A DNA stretch of 64,000 nucleotides. Origin: Paracoccaceae bacterium (GTDB lineage: Bacteria > Pseudomonadota > Alphaproteobacteria > Rhodobacterales > Rhodobacteraceae). The position numbers and the translations under genes were made by a program. The stretch is from contig CACAPQ010000001.1 in the NCBI GenBank assembly GCA_902534325.1, forward strand, positions 1 to 64,000. Reading direction: 5' to 3'. Numbering within the stretch: the stretch's first letter is position 1; each line of letters begins with the position of its first letter. The notes under the pieces were generated by a model, which ran no database searches, was not told the DNA's origin, and was given only the letters and a program-made list of their open reading frames with translations. Positions 55,604-63,385 of the stretch are shown one piece after another.

Positions 55604-56895
55604 TGGTTGATATCGCCAGGCGCGTTTGGAACCATAAGTGGAAAATTGACCCTATCGTAAGGTCACTACTGGATACTGATTTCTATAAACTACTGATGTG
55701 CCAATCAATTTTTAGAAATAAACCTGATACTTCTGTAATATTTAGCCTGATCAACAGAAGCAAGAATATAGGGTTAGCAGAACTCATAGATGAAGGTGAG
55801 CTACGGGAGCAACTCGATCATATCCGTAGTTTATCTTTATCGAGAGGTGAGAGTACTTGGTTGCGCGGTAATACATTTTATGGAAAACGACAGATGTTCC
55901 GCTCTGACTTTATGGAGTGGTTTGAAACCTTTAAATTACCCCCTTATCACTTAGAAAAAAAAGCTGGCCAGTATGAGCTTATATTTGAGGGTTCATGGCC
56001 TGAAGTTATGCTTTGGGAAGTTCCTGCCCTTTCAGTTTTGATGGAATTGAGAGGCCGTGCTGTTTTAAATAAAATGGCAAAGTTTGAATTAGAAGTTTTG
56101 TATGCGCGCGCAATGACTAAGCTTTGGGAAAAAATAGAAAATTTACGAGAAATTGACGATTTAAAAATAGCAGACTTTGGAACCCGTCGAAGACATTCCT
56201 TCCTTTGGCAGGACTGGGCTGTTCAGGCAATGTTAGAGGGGTTAGAGGACAGGTTTATAGGTACCTCAAACTGTTTGATTGCCATGAAACGAGATATTGA
56301 AGCCATTGGGACAAATGCTCATGAGCTTCCGATGATTTACTGTGCTCTAGCTGAAAGTGATCAAGAACTTGCTGATGCGCCATATCAAGTTCTAGCAGAT
56401 TGGCATGAGGAACATGACGGAAATTTACGAATTATCTTACCTGATACATATGGCACAGTGGCTTTTTTAAAAAGGGCTCCTGATTGGCTGAAACAGTGGA
56501 CAGGTATACGAATTGATAGTGGTGATCCCGTTGAGGGTGCTGAGGCGGCTATCGCTTGGTGGAAAGACAAGGGAGAAAACCCTGAAGATAAGTTGGTTAT
56601 CTTTTCAGATGGCTTGGATACACCCACAATAAGAGATTTACACCAAAAGTTTAATGGACGCGTAAAAGTTTCGTTTGGCTGGGGAACAAACTTAACAAAT
56701 GACTTTCGAGGACTGGTTTCAGACGGGTCGCTAGATGCTTTTTCACTTGTTTGTAAACCCATCAAAGCTAATGAAAAGTCAACTGTAAAAATATCCGATA
56801 ATTTAAACAAAGCTATGGGACCTTCTGAAGAAATTAATCGCTACAAGCGCGTATTCGGCATTGGGCAGCAAAAATCATTTGATATTTTTGTATAG
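55603..56895 (+). CDS. pncB: Nicotinate phosphoribosyltransferase
   Basis: The 430-residue type II phosphoribosyltransferase has LLDTDFYKLLMCQSIFR (about 22-38), FGTRRRHSFLWQDWAV (about 192-207), GIRIDSGDPVEGAEAAIAWW (about 300-319) and SFGWGTNLTNDF near 350. These are the phosphate-binding and substrate motifs of PncB. It uses nicotinate, PRPP and ATP to make nicotinate mononucleotide. It is coupled to pncA. Confidence 0.93.
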   Translation: MVDIARRVWNHKWKIDPIVRSLLDTDFYKLLMCQSIFRNKPDTSVIFSLINRSKNIGLAELIDEGELREQLDHIRSLSLSRGESTWLRGNTFYGKRQMFRSDFMEWFETFKLPPYHLEKKAGQYELIFEGSWPEVMLWEVPALSVLMELRGRAVLNKMAKFELEVLYARAMTKLWEKIENLREIDDLKIADFGTRRRHSFLWQDWAVQAMLEGLEDRFIGTSNCLIAMKRDIEAIGTNAHELPMIYCALAESDQELADAPYQVLADWHEEHDGNLRIILPDTYGTVAFLKRAPDWLKQWTGIRIDSGDPVEGAEAAIAWWKDKGENPEDKLVIFSDGLDTPTIRDLHQKFNGRVKVSFGWGTNLTNDFRGLVSDGSLDAFSLVCKPIKANEKSTVKISDNLNKAMGPSEEINRYKRVFGIGQQKSFDIFV

Positions 56896-56915
56896 TTTAG
56901 AATGGCACGCTTAAA

Positions 56916-57452
56916 ATGTACCCAGTAATTCGCATGGCCAAAGAGTTTTGGGTAAATAGAAATGCTGGACCAATAAATTTGGGCGAATTTCATATTTCAT
57001 ATCATATCTGTTGGCCCTGGGATTTAGATTTATGGTTAGAATTAAATAATGGACGCACCCTTACTCTATACGATTTAGGGAGGCTCGTTCTCGCTAAACG
57101 TTGTGGTTTGCTTTCATTATTAAAAACAAAGCGTTGGAGTATGCCAATGGCTGGCGCCTCGGTTCGATATCGTAGGCGTATTCGGGTGTTTGAACGTTTT
57201 GAGATGCGTAGCAGAGGTTTATGTTGGGACGACCGGTTTTTTTATATTGAGCAATCAATTTGGAAACAAAATGGAGAGTGTGCTGGTCATATAGTCTATC
57301 GAAGTGCGTTTATTGATAGCGTTGGAATTATAAATCCTGATAAAGTAATACAGGCATTAGGCGTAAATGTGGAGCGACCTAAAATACCAAACTGGGTTGC
57401 TAGTTGGATTGAAGCTGAAAATAATCGCCCATGGCCGCCAGATAAAGAATAA
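56916..57452 (+). CDS. Acyl-CoA thioesterase (hot-dog fold)
   Basis: The 178 residues match the hot-dog thioesterases: HISYHICWPWDLDLWLELNN (about 27-46, with the catalytic-type D) and ASVRYRRRIRVFERFEMRSR (about 84-103). They are 4HBT-like proteins, often annotated acyl-CoA thioesterase. It may hydrolyse acyl-CoAs. Substrate unknown. A nearer start at ATG 56934 (MAKEFWVN) is possible. It is between pncB and the MFS gene. Confidence 0.75.
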   Translation: MYPVIRMAKEFWVNRNAGPINLGEFHISYHICWPWDLDLWLELNNGRTLTLYDLGRLVLAKRCGLLSLLKTKRWSMPMAGASVRYRRRIRVFERFEMRSRGLCWDDRFFYIEQSIWKQNGECAGHIVYRSAFIDSVGIINPDKVIQALGVNVERPKIPNWVASWIEAENNRPWPPDKE

Positions 57453-57509
57453 CTTGGTATAATTTAGTAAATAATGTTTAAGTGATGCGAGTTATCATGG
57501 AGATTGCTA

Positions 57510-58874
57510 ATGTCAAAACGCAAGCGCATTTGGGGCTGGTTTTTTTATGACTGGGCTTGCCAACCATTTTACACATTAATGCTGACGTTCTTCTTTGCGC
57601 CTTACTTTGCAACTGTGGCAGCAGACTACTTTATTGCATCTGGTATGGAGACAGAGGTGTCCAAAGCAAAAGCACAGACTATGTGGTCGATTTGCTTGTC
57701 TGCGTCCGGCCTATTTATAGGGATTAGCGCTCCAATCCTAGGAGCAATTGCAGATACATCTGGTCGCCGTATGCCTTGGATCTATGTTTTCTCTATAATG
57801 TTGATTTTGGGTGCCTTGGGAACATGGGTGGGTGTTCCGGATGGATCAAATTTAACCCTTATGCTGTACTTTTTTGCGCTGGGGTACATCGGTACTGAGT
57901 TTGCTTTGATATTTACTAACGCTCAATTAACGACCTTGGGCAGCCAGAGTGAGATCGGGAAAATTTCTGGTTCAGGGTTTGGGTTTGGATATTTAGGCGG
58001 CGTCTTTGCGCTTGCTATTGCCCTTTTGTTTTTAGTCGAACAGCCCAATGGAAAAACATTTATGTTGGGGATTGAACCCCTTTTCGGATTTTTGGATCCA
58101 GCACAAATGGAAGGCACTCGCTTTGTTGGACCGCTTGCAGCAATATGGTTTGTTATTTTTGCAATACCATATTTTAGGAATATTAAAGATGATCCTGCTC
58201 TTTTAGATAAGATTAATGTTGGTAAAGGGCTTCGAGACCTAGTTCGATTGCTAAAGGGGCTTAGGTCTAGACGTAGCATGAGCGCTTACCTTGTTTCTTC
58301 AATGTTTTATAGAGATGCGATGAATGGGCTCTATAGTTTTGGTGGAGTATATGCAGCACTTGTCCTCGATTGGACAATAACCCAACTAGGAGTATTTGGA
58401 ATAATCGCGGCTCTTGGTGCTGCGCTTTTTAGTTGGCTTGGTGGAAAAGCAGATAGCTTGCTGGGTCCAAAGCCTGTTATTACTTTTTGCATTTATGTAA
58501 TGATTATTGTTTGCATAACAATTGTTGGAATGACCCCTAATTCTCTATTTGGAATTCAATTAGCAGATGGCTCAACGTTACCCGATACTATCTTTATGAT
58601 TTGTGGTGTTTTAATTGGCGGTTTTGGGGGGGCCATGCAGGCTGCTAGCCGCACTATGATGGTCAGGCATACAACAATAGAGCGAGCAACCGAGGCATTT
58701 GGTTTATATGGTTTAATGGGGCGGGCGACAGCTTTTCTAGCGCCCACATTAATCGGGATAGTAACAGCAATTACGCAAAGTCCCCGTATTGGTGTTTCTC
58801 CTCTTATAGGACTTTTTATAATTGGTTTAATTATTTTGATGTGGGTTGATGCAGATGGTGAGACGAATAGTTAA
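57510..58874 (+). CDS. MFS transporter, UMF1/Atg22-like
   Basis: About 454 residues from ATG 57510, with an upstream TTG at 57504 rejected. It has 12 hydrophobic helices and the UMF1-family start GWFFYDWACQPFYTLMLTFF. The motif PILGAIADTSGRRMPWIYVF (about 76-95) is the MFS loop after helix 2. Family members are homologous to yeast vacuolar amino-acid exporter Atg22. The bacterial substrate is unknown. The next gene starts before its stop. Confidence 0.85.
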   Translation: MSKRKRIWGWFFYDWACQPFYTLMLTFFFAPYFATVAADYFIASGMETEVSKAKAQTMWSICLSASGLFIGISAPILGAIADTSGRRMPWIYVFSIMLILGALGTWVGVPDGSNLTLMLYFFALGYIGTEFALIFTNAQLTTLGSQSEIGKISGSGFGFGYLGGVFALAIALLFLVEQPNGKTFMLGIEPLFGFLDPAQMEGTRFVGPLAAIWFVIFAIPYFRNIKDDPALLDKINVGKGLRDLVRLLKGLRSRRSMSAYLVSSMFYRDAMNGLYSFGGVYAALVLDWTITQLGVFGIIAALGAALFSWLGGKADSLLGPKPVITFCIYVMIIVCITIVGMTPNSLFGIQLADGSTLPDTIFMICGVLIGGFGGAMQAASRTMMVRHTTIERATEAFGLYGLMGRATAFLAPTLIGIVTAITQSPRIGVSPLIGLFIIGLIILMWVDADGETNS

Positions 58875-59772
58875 TTTAATAAGCTTTTTTAATCTTGCTA
58901 TATTTTTGAGTTGTGCATCGTTTTCAGTACTTGCGGCACCGATTAGCCAAGACTCTCCGGGTGAGGCAAGGGATTATTTTGGTAAGTTTTCCAGACCATC
59001 AAAACAACCATCGAGCCCAATAGGTGGTTACTCATTTGGGTGTTTAGCTGGGGGTCAAGTTTTACCAGAGAGTGGTCCAACTTGGCAGGCAATGCGTCTT
59101 TCACGTAATAGAAACTGGGGCCACCCAGTTTTACTGGATTACTTAGTGAAGCTTTCAGAAAAAGCCGCTGAATTAAGGGGTTGGAAAGGTCTTTATATAG
59201 GTGATCTAGCACAGCCTAGAGGCGGGCAAATGGTATCTGGCCATGCCAGTCATCAAACTGGATTAGATGTTGATATTTGGATGTTACCAGCATCTAATTT
59301 GAACCTGACAAGAACTGAGCGTGAAAATATTAGTTCTATCTCATTACGCAAATCAAGAGGTGCATACGTCAATGACTCTTGGACAAAAGAACACCATAAG
59401 TTGCTGCGCTCAGCAGCTAGTGACCCCCGCGTTGAGAGGATTTTTGTTTTTCCAGGTGCAAAGGTTAAAATGTGCAAGGATGAAAAAGGGAATAGAGATT
59501 GGCTTAGAAAAATTAGACCTTGGTATGGGCATCATTATCACTTTCATGTGAGGTTGAAGTGCCCAAATGATGCTACCGAGTGCGAAAACCAACATCCTCC
59601 CCCTTTAGGTGATGGCTGCAGCGAAGCGGAAAAATGGGTAAAGAATATTCTAAACCCACCAAAAAGAGACCCTAATGCACCAAAGCCAAAACCAAAGCCT
59701 CCACTTACACTAAAACGTATACCAGAACAGTGTATTGCAGTCTTAAATGCGCCAGATGTTAATTCTAATTAA
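58849..59772 (+). CDS. mepA: Penicillin-insensitive murein endopeptidase
   Basis: About 307 residues with a signal peptide (to about 30, ending SVLA). The LAS-metallopeptidase motifs are SGHASHQTGLDVDIWM (about 130-145, with Zn ligands His and Asp) and WYGHHYHFHVRLKC (about 226-239). MepA cleaves D-Ala-meso-DAP cross-links in peptidoglycan. A proline- and lysine-rich tail (about 268-290) is a likely linker. Starts at 58846, 58849 and 58855 are all possible because the gene overlaps the MFS gene end. Confidence 0.9.
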   Translation: MQMVRRIVNLISFFNLAIFLSCASFSVLAAPISQDSPGEARDYFGKFSRPSKQPSSPIGGYSFGCLAGGQVLPESGPTWQAMRLSRNRNWGHPVLLDYLVKLSEKAAELRGWKGLYIGDLAQPRGGQMVSGHASHQTGLDVDIWMLPASNLNLTRTERENISSISLRKSRGAYVNDSWTKEHHKLLRSAASDPRVERIFVFPGAKVKMCKDEKGNRDWLRKIRPWYGHHYHFHVRLKCPNDATECENQHPPPLGDGCSEAEKWVKNILNPPKRDPNAPKPKPKPPLTLKRIPEQCIAVLNAPDVNSN

Positions 59773-59868
59773 TTCTACTTGTTAATAGGTTTAAACGGGA
59801 TTACATAACTTGCGTCTCCGATGTGTGGGGGCCAAGTCTCCGAACACCTTGAGAAAACGGATTATGAA

Positions 59869-60504
59869 ATGAACAAGCTTTTTCCTGGCATCTTTGCCAT
59901 GGCTACAATTGTAGTAGCCTCTAATATTTTAGTACAATTTTTTATAGGTAATTGGCTCACCTGGGGAGCGTTCACCTATCCATTTGCATTTTTAGTTACT
60001 GATCTTATCAATAGAATGTATGGTCCTGCGGATGCGCGGCGGGTAGTCTTTTTTGGGTTCGTTGTTGGTATTGTGTGCTCCTTAATTGGTACACAAATTA
60101 ATATAGAAATCGCTCCCGACTTTATGGCTCCAGCAGTTACACTCAGAATAGCAATTGGATCTGCTACAGCATTTCTCTGCGCTCAGTTGTTGGACGTGAA
60201 AATTTTTGATCGGCTTAGGCATGGGACTTGGTGGAGTGCGCCGTTGGTTTCTACGTTGATTGGGTCAACTATAGATACTATTCTATTTTTCTTTATTTCT
60301 TTTTCGTTAATGATGACAAGCCTGCTTGGTAGCGATCATAACATCGATTTTTTTAATGAAATTGTAATGGGTCCTTTAGGCTTTGAACAAACGCGCTGGA
60401 TCGCAACAGCTATGGTGGACTGGTCGGTCAAAATATCCATAGCATTGCTTGCACTGGTCCCGTTCAGATTGATCATTATTTCTTATCACGCTCGAAATAA
60501 TTAG
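59869..60504 (+). CDS. Queuosine-precursor transporter (VUT/YhhQ family)
   Basis: About 211 residues from ATG 59869, chosen because family members begin near LPGI, whereas a start at 59821 adds 16 polar residues. Six helices are predicted. The VUT motif SNILVQFFIGNWLTWGAFTY and AFLVTDLINRMYGPADARRVV is clear, with STLIGSTIDTILFFF later. YhhQ imports 7-cyano-7-deazaguanine for queuosine tRNA modification. I looked for a preQ1 riboswitch upstream and saw none. Confidence 0.88.
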   Translation: MNKLFPGIFAMATIVVASNILVQFFIGNWLTWGAFTYPFAFLVTDLINRMYGPADARRVVFFGFVVGIVCSLIGTQINIEIAPDFMAPAVTLRIAIGSATAFLCAQLLDVKIFDRLRHGTWWSAPLVSTLIGSTIDTILFFFISFSLMMTSLLGSDHNIDFFNEIVMGPLGFEQTRWIATAMVDWSVKISIALLALVPFRLIIISYHARNN

Positions 60505-60558
60505 CTTTTGACATTTTTATTTTTTGTGTCAAGCTGTGGATAAGTGAAACAAATGAAA

Positions 60559-60566
60559 GGAGGTGG
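60559..60566 (+). promoter_or_regulatory. Extended ribosome site of the 18-codon ORF, sequestrable by helix A
   Basis: GGAGGTGG lies 4 bases before GTG 60571. It can pair completely with CCACTTCC (60675-60682, one G-U), so ribosome access would depend on RNA folding. Confidence 0.6.
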
Positions 60567-60570
60567 TCCA

Positions 60571-60627
60571 GTGTCTAAAGAGGTATTGGAGAGAGGTGTC
60601 GGAACAGTTGAGGAGTTTGCGCTCTAA
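60571..60627 (+). CDS. 18-residue leader-like peptide before arfB
   Basis: GTG 60571 to TAA 60625 reads MSKEVLERGVGTVEEFAL. An in-frame ATG at 60553 would give 24 residues but would start inside the ribosome site. The extended Shine-Dalgarno favours the GTG. The peptide is acidic and has no amino-acid runs of a classical attenuator. Translation may instead serve to move ribosomes through the RNA structure. Confidence 0.55.
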   Translation: MSKEVLERGVGTVEEFAL

Positions 60628-60705
60628 GGCAGCCCTTGAGGAGTGAAGTCCGCAATTGGTATTTCCTAACCGACCCACTTCCTACAATCTCAAAAAGTTT
60701 ATTTA

Positions 60706-60729
60706 GGGCGGCCTATTGGCCGCCCTTTT
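60706..60729 (+). terminator. Intrinsic terminator between the leader RNA and arfB
   Basis: GGGCGGCC (60706-60713), loop TATT, GGCCGCCC (60718-60725), then TTTT. It is a perfect 8-bp GC-rich stem. It ends 24 bases before the arfB ATG, so arfB needs read-through or a promoter in that short gap. Confidence 0.9.
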
Positions 60730-60753
60730 CATTCAATATTGTAATTAAAAGTA

Positions 60754-61188
60754 ATGCTTAAAATTAATGAGAATATTATAATTGAAGACTGGGAGCTGAC
60801 GGAAAATTTTGTACGATCCTCAGGGCCGGGTGGTCAAAATGTAAATAAGGTGAGCACTGCGGTTGAGCTTCGATTTGAGGCTTTGCGATCTCCCAATATT
60901 CCTGATCAAGTAAAATTCCGATTAAAAAAGATCGCTGGTCGACGTTGGACAAATGAAGGGGCCATAATTATCCAGGTTGAAGATACACGTTATCAAACGA
61001 GAAACCGGGAAATAGCGCGAAAAAGACTTAAAGATTTGATATTAAAAGCTACCATCGTGCAGAAAAAGAGAATTGCTACCAGGCCAACTGCAGGTAGCCA
61101 AAGACGAAGAATAAAAGATAAAAAACAGCGGAGTGAAGTAAAACAAGGTCGTAAAACTATTCGAAAAGAAAGTGACCTTGATTTTTGA
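60754..61188 (+). CDS. arfB: Alternative ribosome-rescue factor B (peptidyl-tRNA hydrolase)
   Basis: The 144-residue protein has the release-factor GGQ motif in RSSGPGGQNVNKVSTAVELR (21-40, GGQ at 26-28) and a long basic C-terminal tail (about 105-140, rich in K and R) that enters the empty mRNA channel of stalled ribosomes. It hydrolyses peptidyl-tRNA on ribosomes without stop codons. There is no good ribosome site before ATG 60754, and a strong terminator lies 24 bases upstream, so expression may be controlled by the leader RNA. Confidence 0.93.
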   Translation: MLKINENIIIEDWELTENFVRSSGPGGQNVNKVSTAVELRFEALRSPNIPDQVKFRLKKIAGRRWTNEGAIIIQVEDTRYQTRNREIARKRLKDLILKATIVQKKRIATRPTAGSQRRRIKDKKQRSEVKQGRKTIRKESDLDF

Positions 61189-61205
61189 AATGGAAGTTAA
61201 GAAGC

Positions 61206-62051
61206 TTATTTAACTGTAGCCTTAGCATTCATCGCCATTGAGCCATCTTCTCTTTCAATCCAAAGAGAATATTCACCTTGTTCTTGCTCTATTCCTTTGA
61301 CCTGAAATTTCATATTATCAAAAACTGGTGCCATGGCTCTGAATTCAAAATTTTCAACGATAGCATTCGGTTTGTGACTGGCCAAACCATCCAACAGCAA
61401 GGTTGCCAATAGAGGGCCATGTACAATCAAGCCATCATAGCCTTCTGTGTCTGTACAGAAAGGATGGTCATAATGAATTCGGTGACCGTTAAAAGTCAAT
61501 GCAGAGTATCTAAACAGCAAAACAGGATCTGGGCTTATGTCAATTGAAAAATCAAAATCTTTAGGAGCGTCTATCAATTTTGCAGGTCCCGAAGAACCCG
61601 TGGCCTTTTCGCGATACACAATATCGTGCTCTTCATTGATATGTATTGTTGGCCCATTACTTACCTCGTGGGAAACGGTTACGAAGACTAAATCTCCAGA
61701 GCGCCCTGATTTAGCCGTGACATTTTTAATTTTGCTCGTTTTCTTGTATTCATTGCCAACTTTTAATGGTGATGCAAATTCTATTCTGCTGCCCGCCCAC
61801 ATTCGTCTGGGTAGTTGAACTGGCGGTAGAAAATCCCCTAACGCAGCATGCCCATCATAGCCGGCTTCAGATAACTTAAAAATTGGCAGAAAATATAGCC
61901 AATGCCAAAGTGGCGGTAAATTTTTGTTCTCCGAATAATCTAATTTTTTGTGGTTTAAAGTGGCAGCCATTGCGTTGGCCGGGAAAGCGTTTAGAAGATC
62001 ACTTCTCTCCTCAGTTTTTCCAATCCATTCCTGTAAATTTTCTGTCTTCAT
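61206..62051 (-). CDS. MaoC-like/FAS1-type dehydratase-domain protein
   Basis: The 281 residues resemble the HTD2/mesaconyl-C4-CoA hydratase-like group. There is an N-terminal hot-dog domain (PPLWHWLYFLPIFKLSEAGY at 46-65, then RRMWAGSRIEFASPLKVGNE) and a second hot-dog with FRYSALTFNGHRIHYDHPF (about 184-202, the hydratase-2 motif with catalytic D/H) and YDGLIVHGPLLATLLL. It probably hydrates or dehydrates a CoA thioester. It precedes a glutathione S-transferase gene by one base on this strand. Substrate unknown. Confidence 0.8.
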   Translation of the reverse strand: MKTENLQEWIGKTEERSDLLNAFPANAMAATLNHKKLDYSENKNLPPLWHWLYFLPIFKLSEAGYDGHAALGDFLPPVQLPRRMWAGSRIEFASPLKVGNEYKKTSKIKNVTAKSGRSGDLVFVTVSHEVSNGPTIHINEEHDIVYREKATGSSGPAKLIDAPKDFDFSIDISPDPVLLFRYSALTFNGHRIHYDHPFCTDTEGYDGLIVHGPLLATLLLDGLASHKPNAIVENFEFRAMAPVFDNMKFQVKGIEQEQGEYSLWIEREDGSMAMNAKATVK

Positions 62052-62052
62052 A

Positions 62053-62661
62053 TCAATCCGTCGGTATTGTTTTAATTAATGCTGGAAGCTTCATTATTTT
62101 ATCATTCCAAGAAGCTAAGTTTGAGTGCCCAATACGCCACTGTTTAGCATCATGTCGAAAATCTAAATACCCAAGGGCACAAGCCAACGCTATTTGACCC
62201 ATATTTATTTCTCCATCCATAGCTTTGAACTCTCCATCATTAAGAGCTTTGACTGCATGTAAAACCTTAGACCATTGAGCTTCCATCCAAGATGGAGATT
62301 GTTCATTATCAGGTCTCAATTTACTTTCGTATATAATTGAAACAGCGCTCTCCATTATCCCATCTGCTAAAGCTTCCAGTGTTAGAATATCATAAATTTT
62401 TTCCTGTGGATAAAGGTTTGATCCGGCAAACTCGTCGAGATATCGAGTAATAACACGACTATCAAATATAGCTTTTCCATCTTCCAAAATCATGACGGGA
62501 ATCTTCCCTAGTGGATTGGCAGCTCTTGCTTCCTCTGCCACGGAAAGTGCTGTTGTTTTGACATTAATGAGCTCAATATTATCATTGAGATCTGCATGAT
62601 GAATAAGTGTTGTTACTTTACGAACGAATGGTGATGGTGGTGAGTAAACTAGCTTCATCAA
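62053..62661 (-). CDS. Glutathione S-transferase family protein
   Basis: The 202 residues start MKLVYSPPSPFVRKV, with Ser/Pro near the GSH site, then GKIPVMILEDGKAIFDSRVI (about 51-70; cis-Pro and DSRVI). A helical C-terminal half with ALACALGYLDFRHD (about 157-170) follows. It is the typical thioredoxin-fold GST of proteobacteria. The ATG follows a weak GGAGCAA site. It is transcribed with the MaoC-like gene (1-base gap). Confidence 0.85.
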   Translation of the reverse strand: MMKLVYSPPSPFVRKVTTLIHHADLNDNIELINVKTTALSVAEEARAANPLGKIPVMILEDGKAIFDSRVITRYLDEFAGSNLYPQEKIYDILTLEALADGIMESAVSIIYESKLRPDNEQSPSWMEAQWSKVLHAVKALNDGEFKAMDGEINMGQIALACALGYLDFRHDAKQWRIGHSNLASWNDKIMKLPALIKTIPTD

Positions 62662-62754
62662 ATTGCTCCTGAGTGGCGTTTAGCTTATTGTATAGATTTT
62701 CGATTTACCAGAAAATTAGCAAGTTCAAATTGTGAAATAAGCCCTATTTAGATA

Positions 62755-63381
62755 TCATGGAAATAAAGTTACAGGATCATTTTCTTCCCACTTGGGATAT
62801 TTTTTCATGACCGAATTGAACATTTTAGAAGTTTTGAAATTTTCCAGCCATTGTGCGGTTTTTGGCCAAGGTTGGGATAAGAACCAATCAAAATCAATAT
62901 GAGCAAATTGTCTGATAAATGGTAAAATAGATATATCGGCGAGATTAAAACTTTCTCCAAACAAACAGGGGTTAAGCTTGCTTTCAATAACACCTAAAAA
63001 GTTACTGGCCAGCACTCGATTTTCCACTGCATTCTCATCAGGATATCGGTTGGGATATTTTGTTCGATCAAGCGCATTTTTAAATGGGCCATCACAGGTC
63101 TCTATTAATTCACGGCTTTTATTGATTTCTCTAAGCCAGTTGTTGGGGTCATTTATTTTTAGAGCCCAAATCATGATTTCAAGACTTTCATCTAAAATGC
63201 CATCGTTAGTTTGCAAGCACGGAACAGTTTTGCTTTTGGATACTTCTAAAAACTTAGGGGCTTTTTCTCTCAATAAAACTTCACGTAGTTCTAATTCTAT
63301 GCCTGCTGAGTAAATAGCCAGCCGAGCCCTTATTGCATAGGGGCACCTGCGAAAGCTGTAAAGTATGGGCGTAGTACTCAT
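62755..63381 (-). CDS. Glutathione S-transferase family protein
   Basis: About 208 residues from ATG 63381 (MSTTPILYSFRRCPYAIRAR), where CPYAIRAR fits the Cys-type GSH site of omega-like GSTs. SKTVPCLQTNDGILDESLEI follows, with cis-Pro and ES. The C-terminal helical domain includes FNLADISILPFIRQFAHIDF. A longer frame to 63423 overlaps the mtaB end and is not family-like. It lies 4 bases from the mtaB stop, so the two probably share a transcript. Confidence 0.85.
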   Translation of the reverse strand: MSTTPILYSFRRCPYAIRARLAIYSAGIELELREVLLREKAPKFLEVSKSKTVPCLQTNDGILDESLEIMIWALKINDPNNWLREINKSRELIETCDGPFKNALDRTKYPNRYPDENAVENRVLASNFLGVIESKLNPCLFGESFNLADISILPFIRQFAHIDFDWFLSQPWPKTAQWLENFKTSKMFNSVMKKYPKWEENDPVTLFP

Positions 63382-63385
63382 TTTC

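Larger units (their letters stand above)
60553..60729 (+). ncRNA. Structured RNA with a tiny ORF, upstream of arfB
   Basis: The element spans an extended Shine-Dalgarno-like block, an 18-codon ORF, several helices and a terminator. Bases 60555-60571 match the complement of the usual 16S rRNA 3' end at 16 of 17 positions, the mismatch being a G that can pair with U. Helix A pairs 60558-60568 with 60672-60683 (one bulge). Helix B (GAAGT 60645-60649 with ACTTC 60677-60681) uses the same 3' strand, so A and B exclude each other. Inner hairpins are 60622-60640 (which includes the ORF stop) and 60656-60673. The structure was found by eye. Confidence 0.65.

Noticed and set aside
59773-59868. preQ1 riboswitch before the queuosine-precursor transporter
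   Set aside because: The pyrimidine-rich stem and A-rich tail of class I, and the layouts of classes II and III, were not found.
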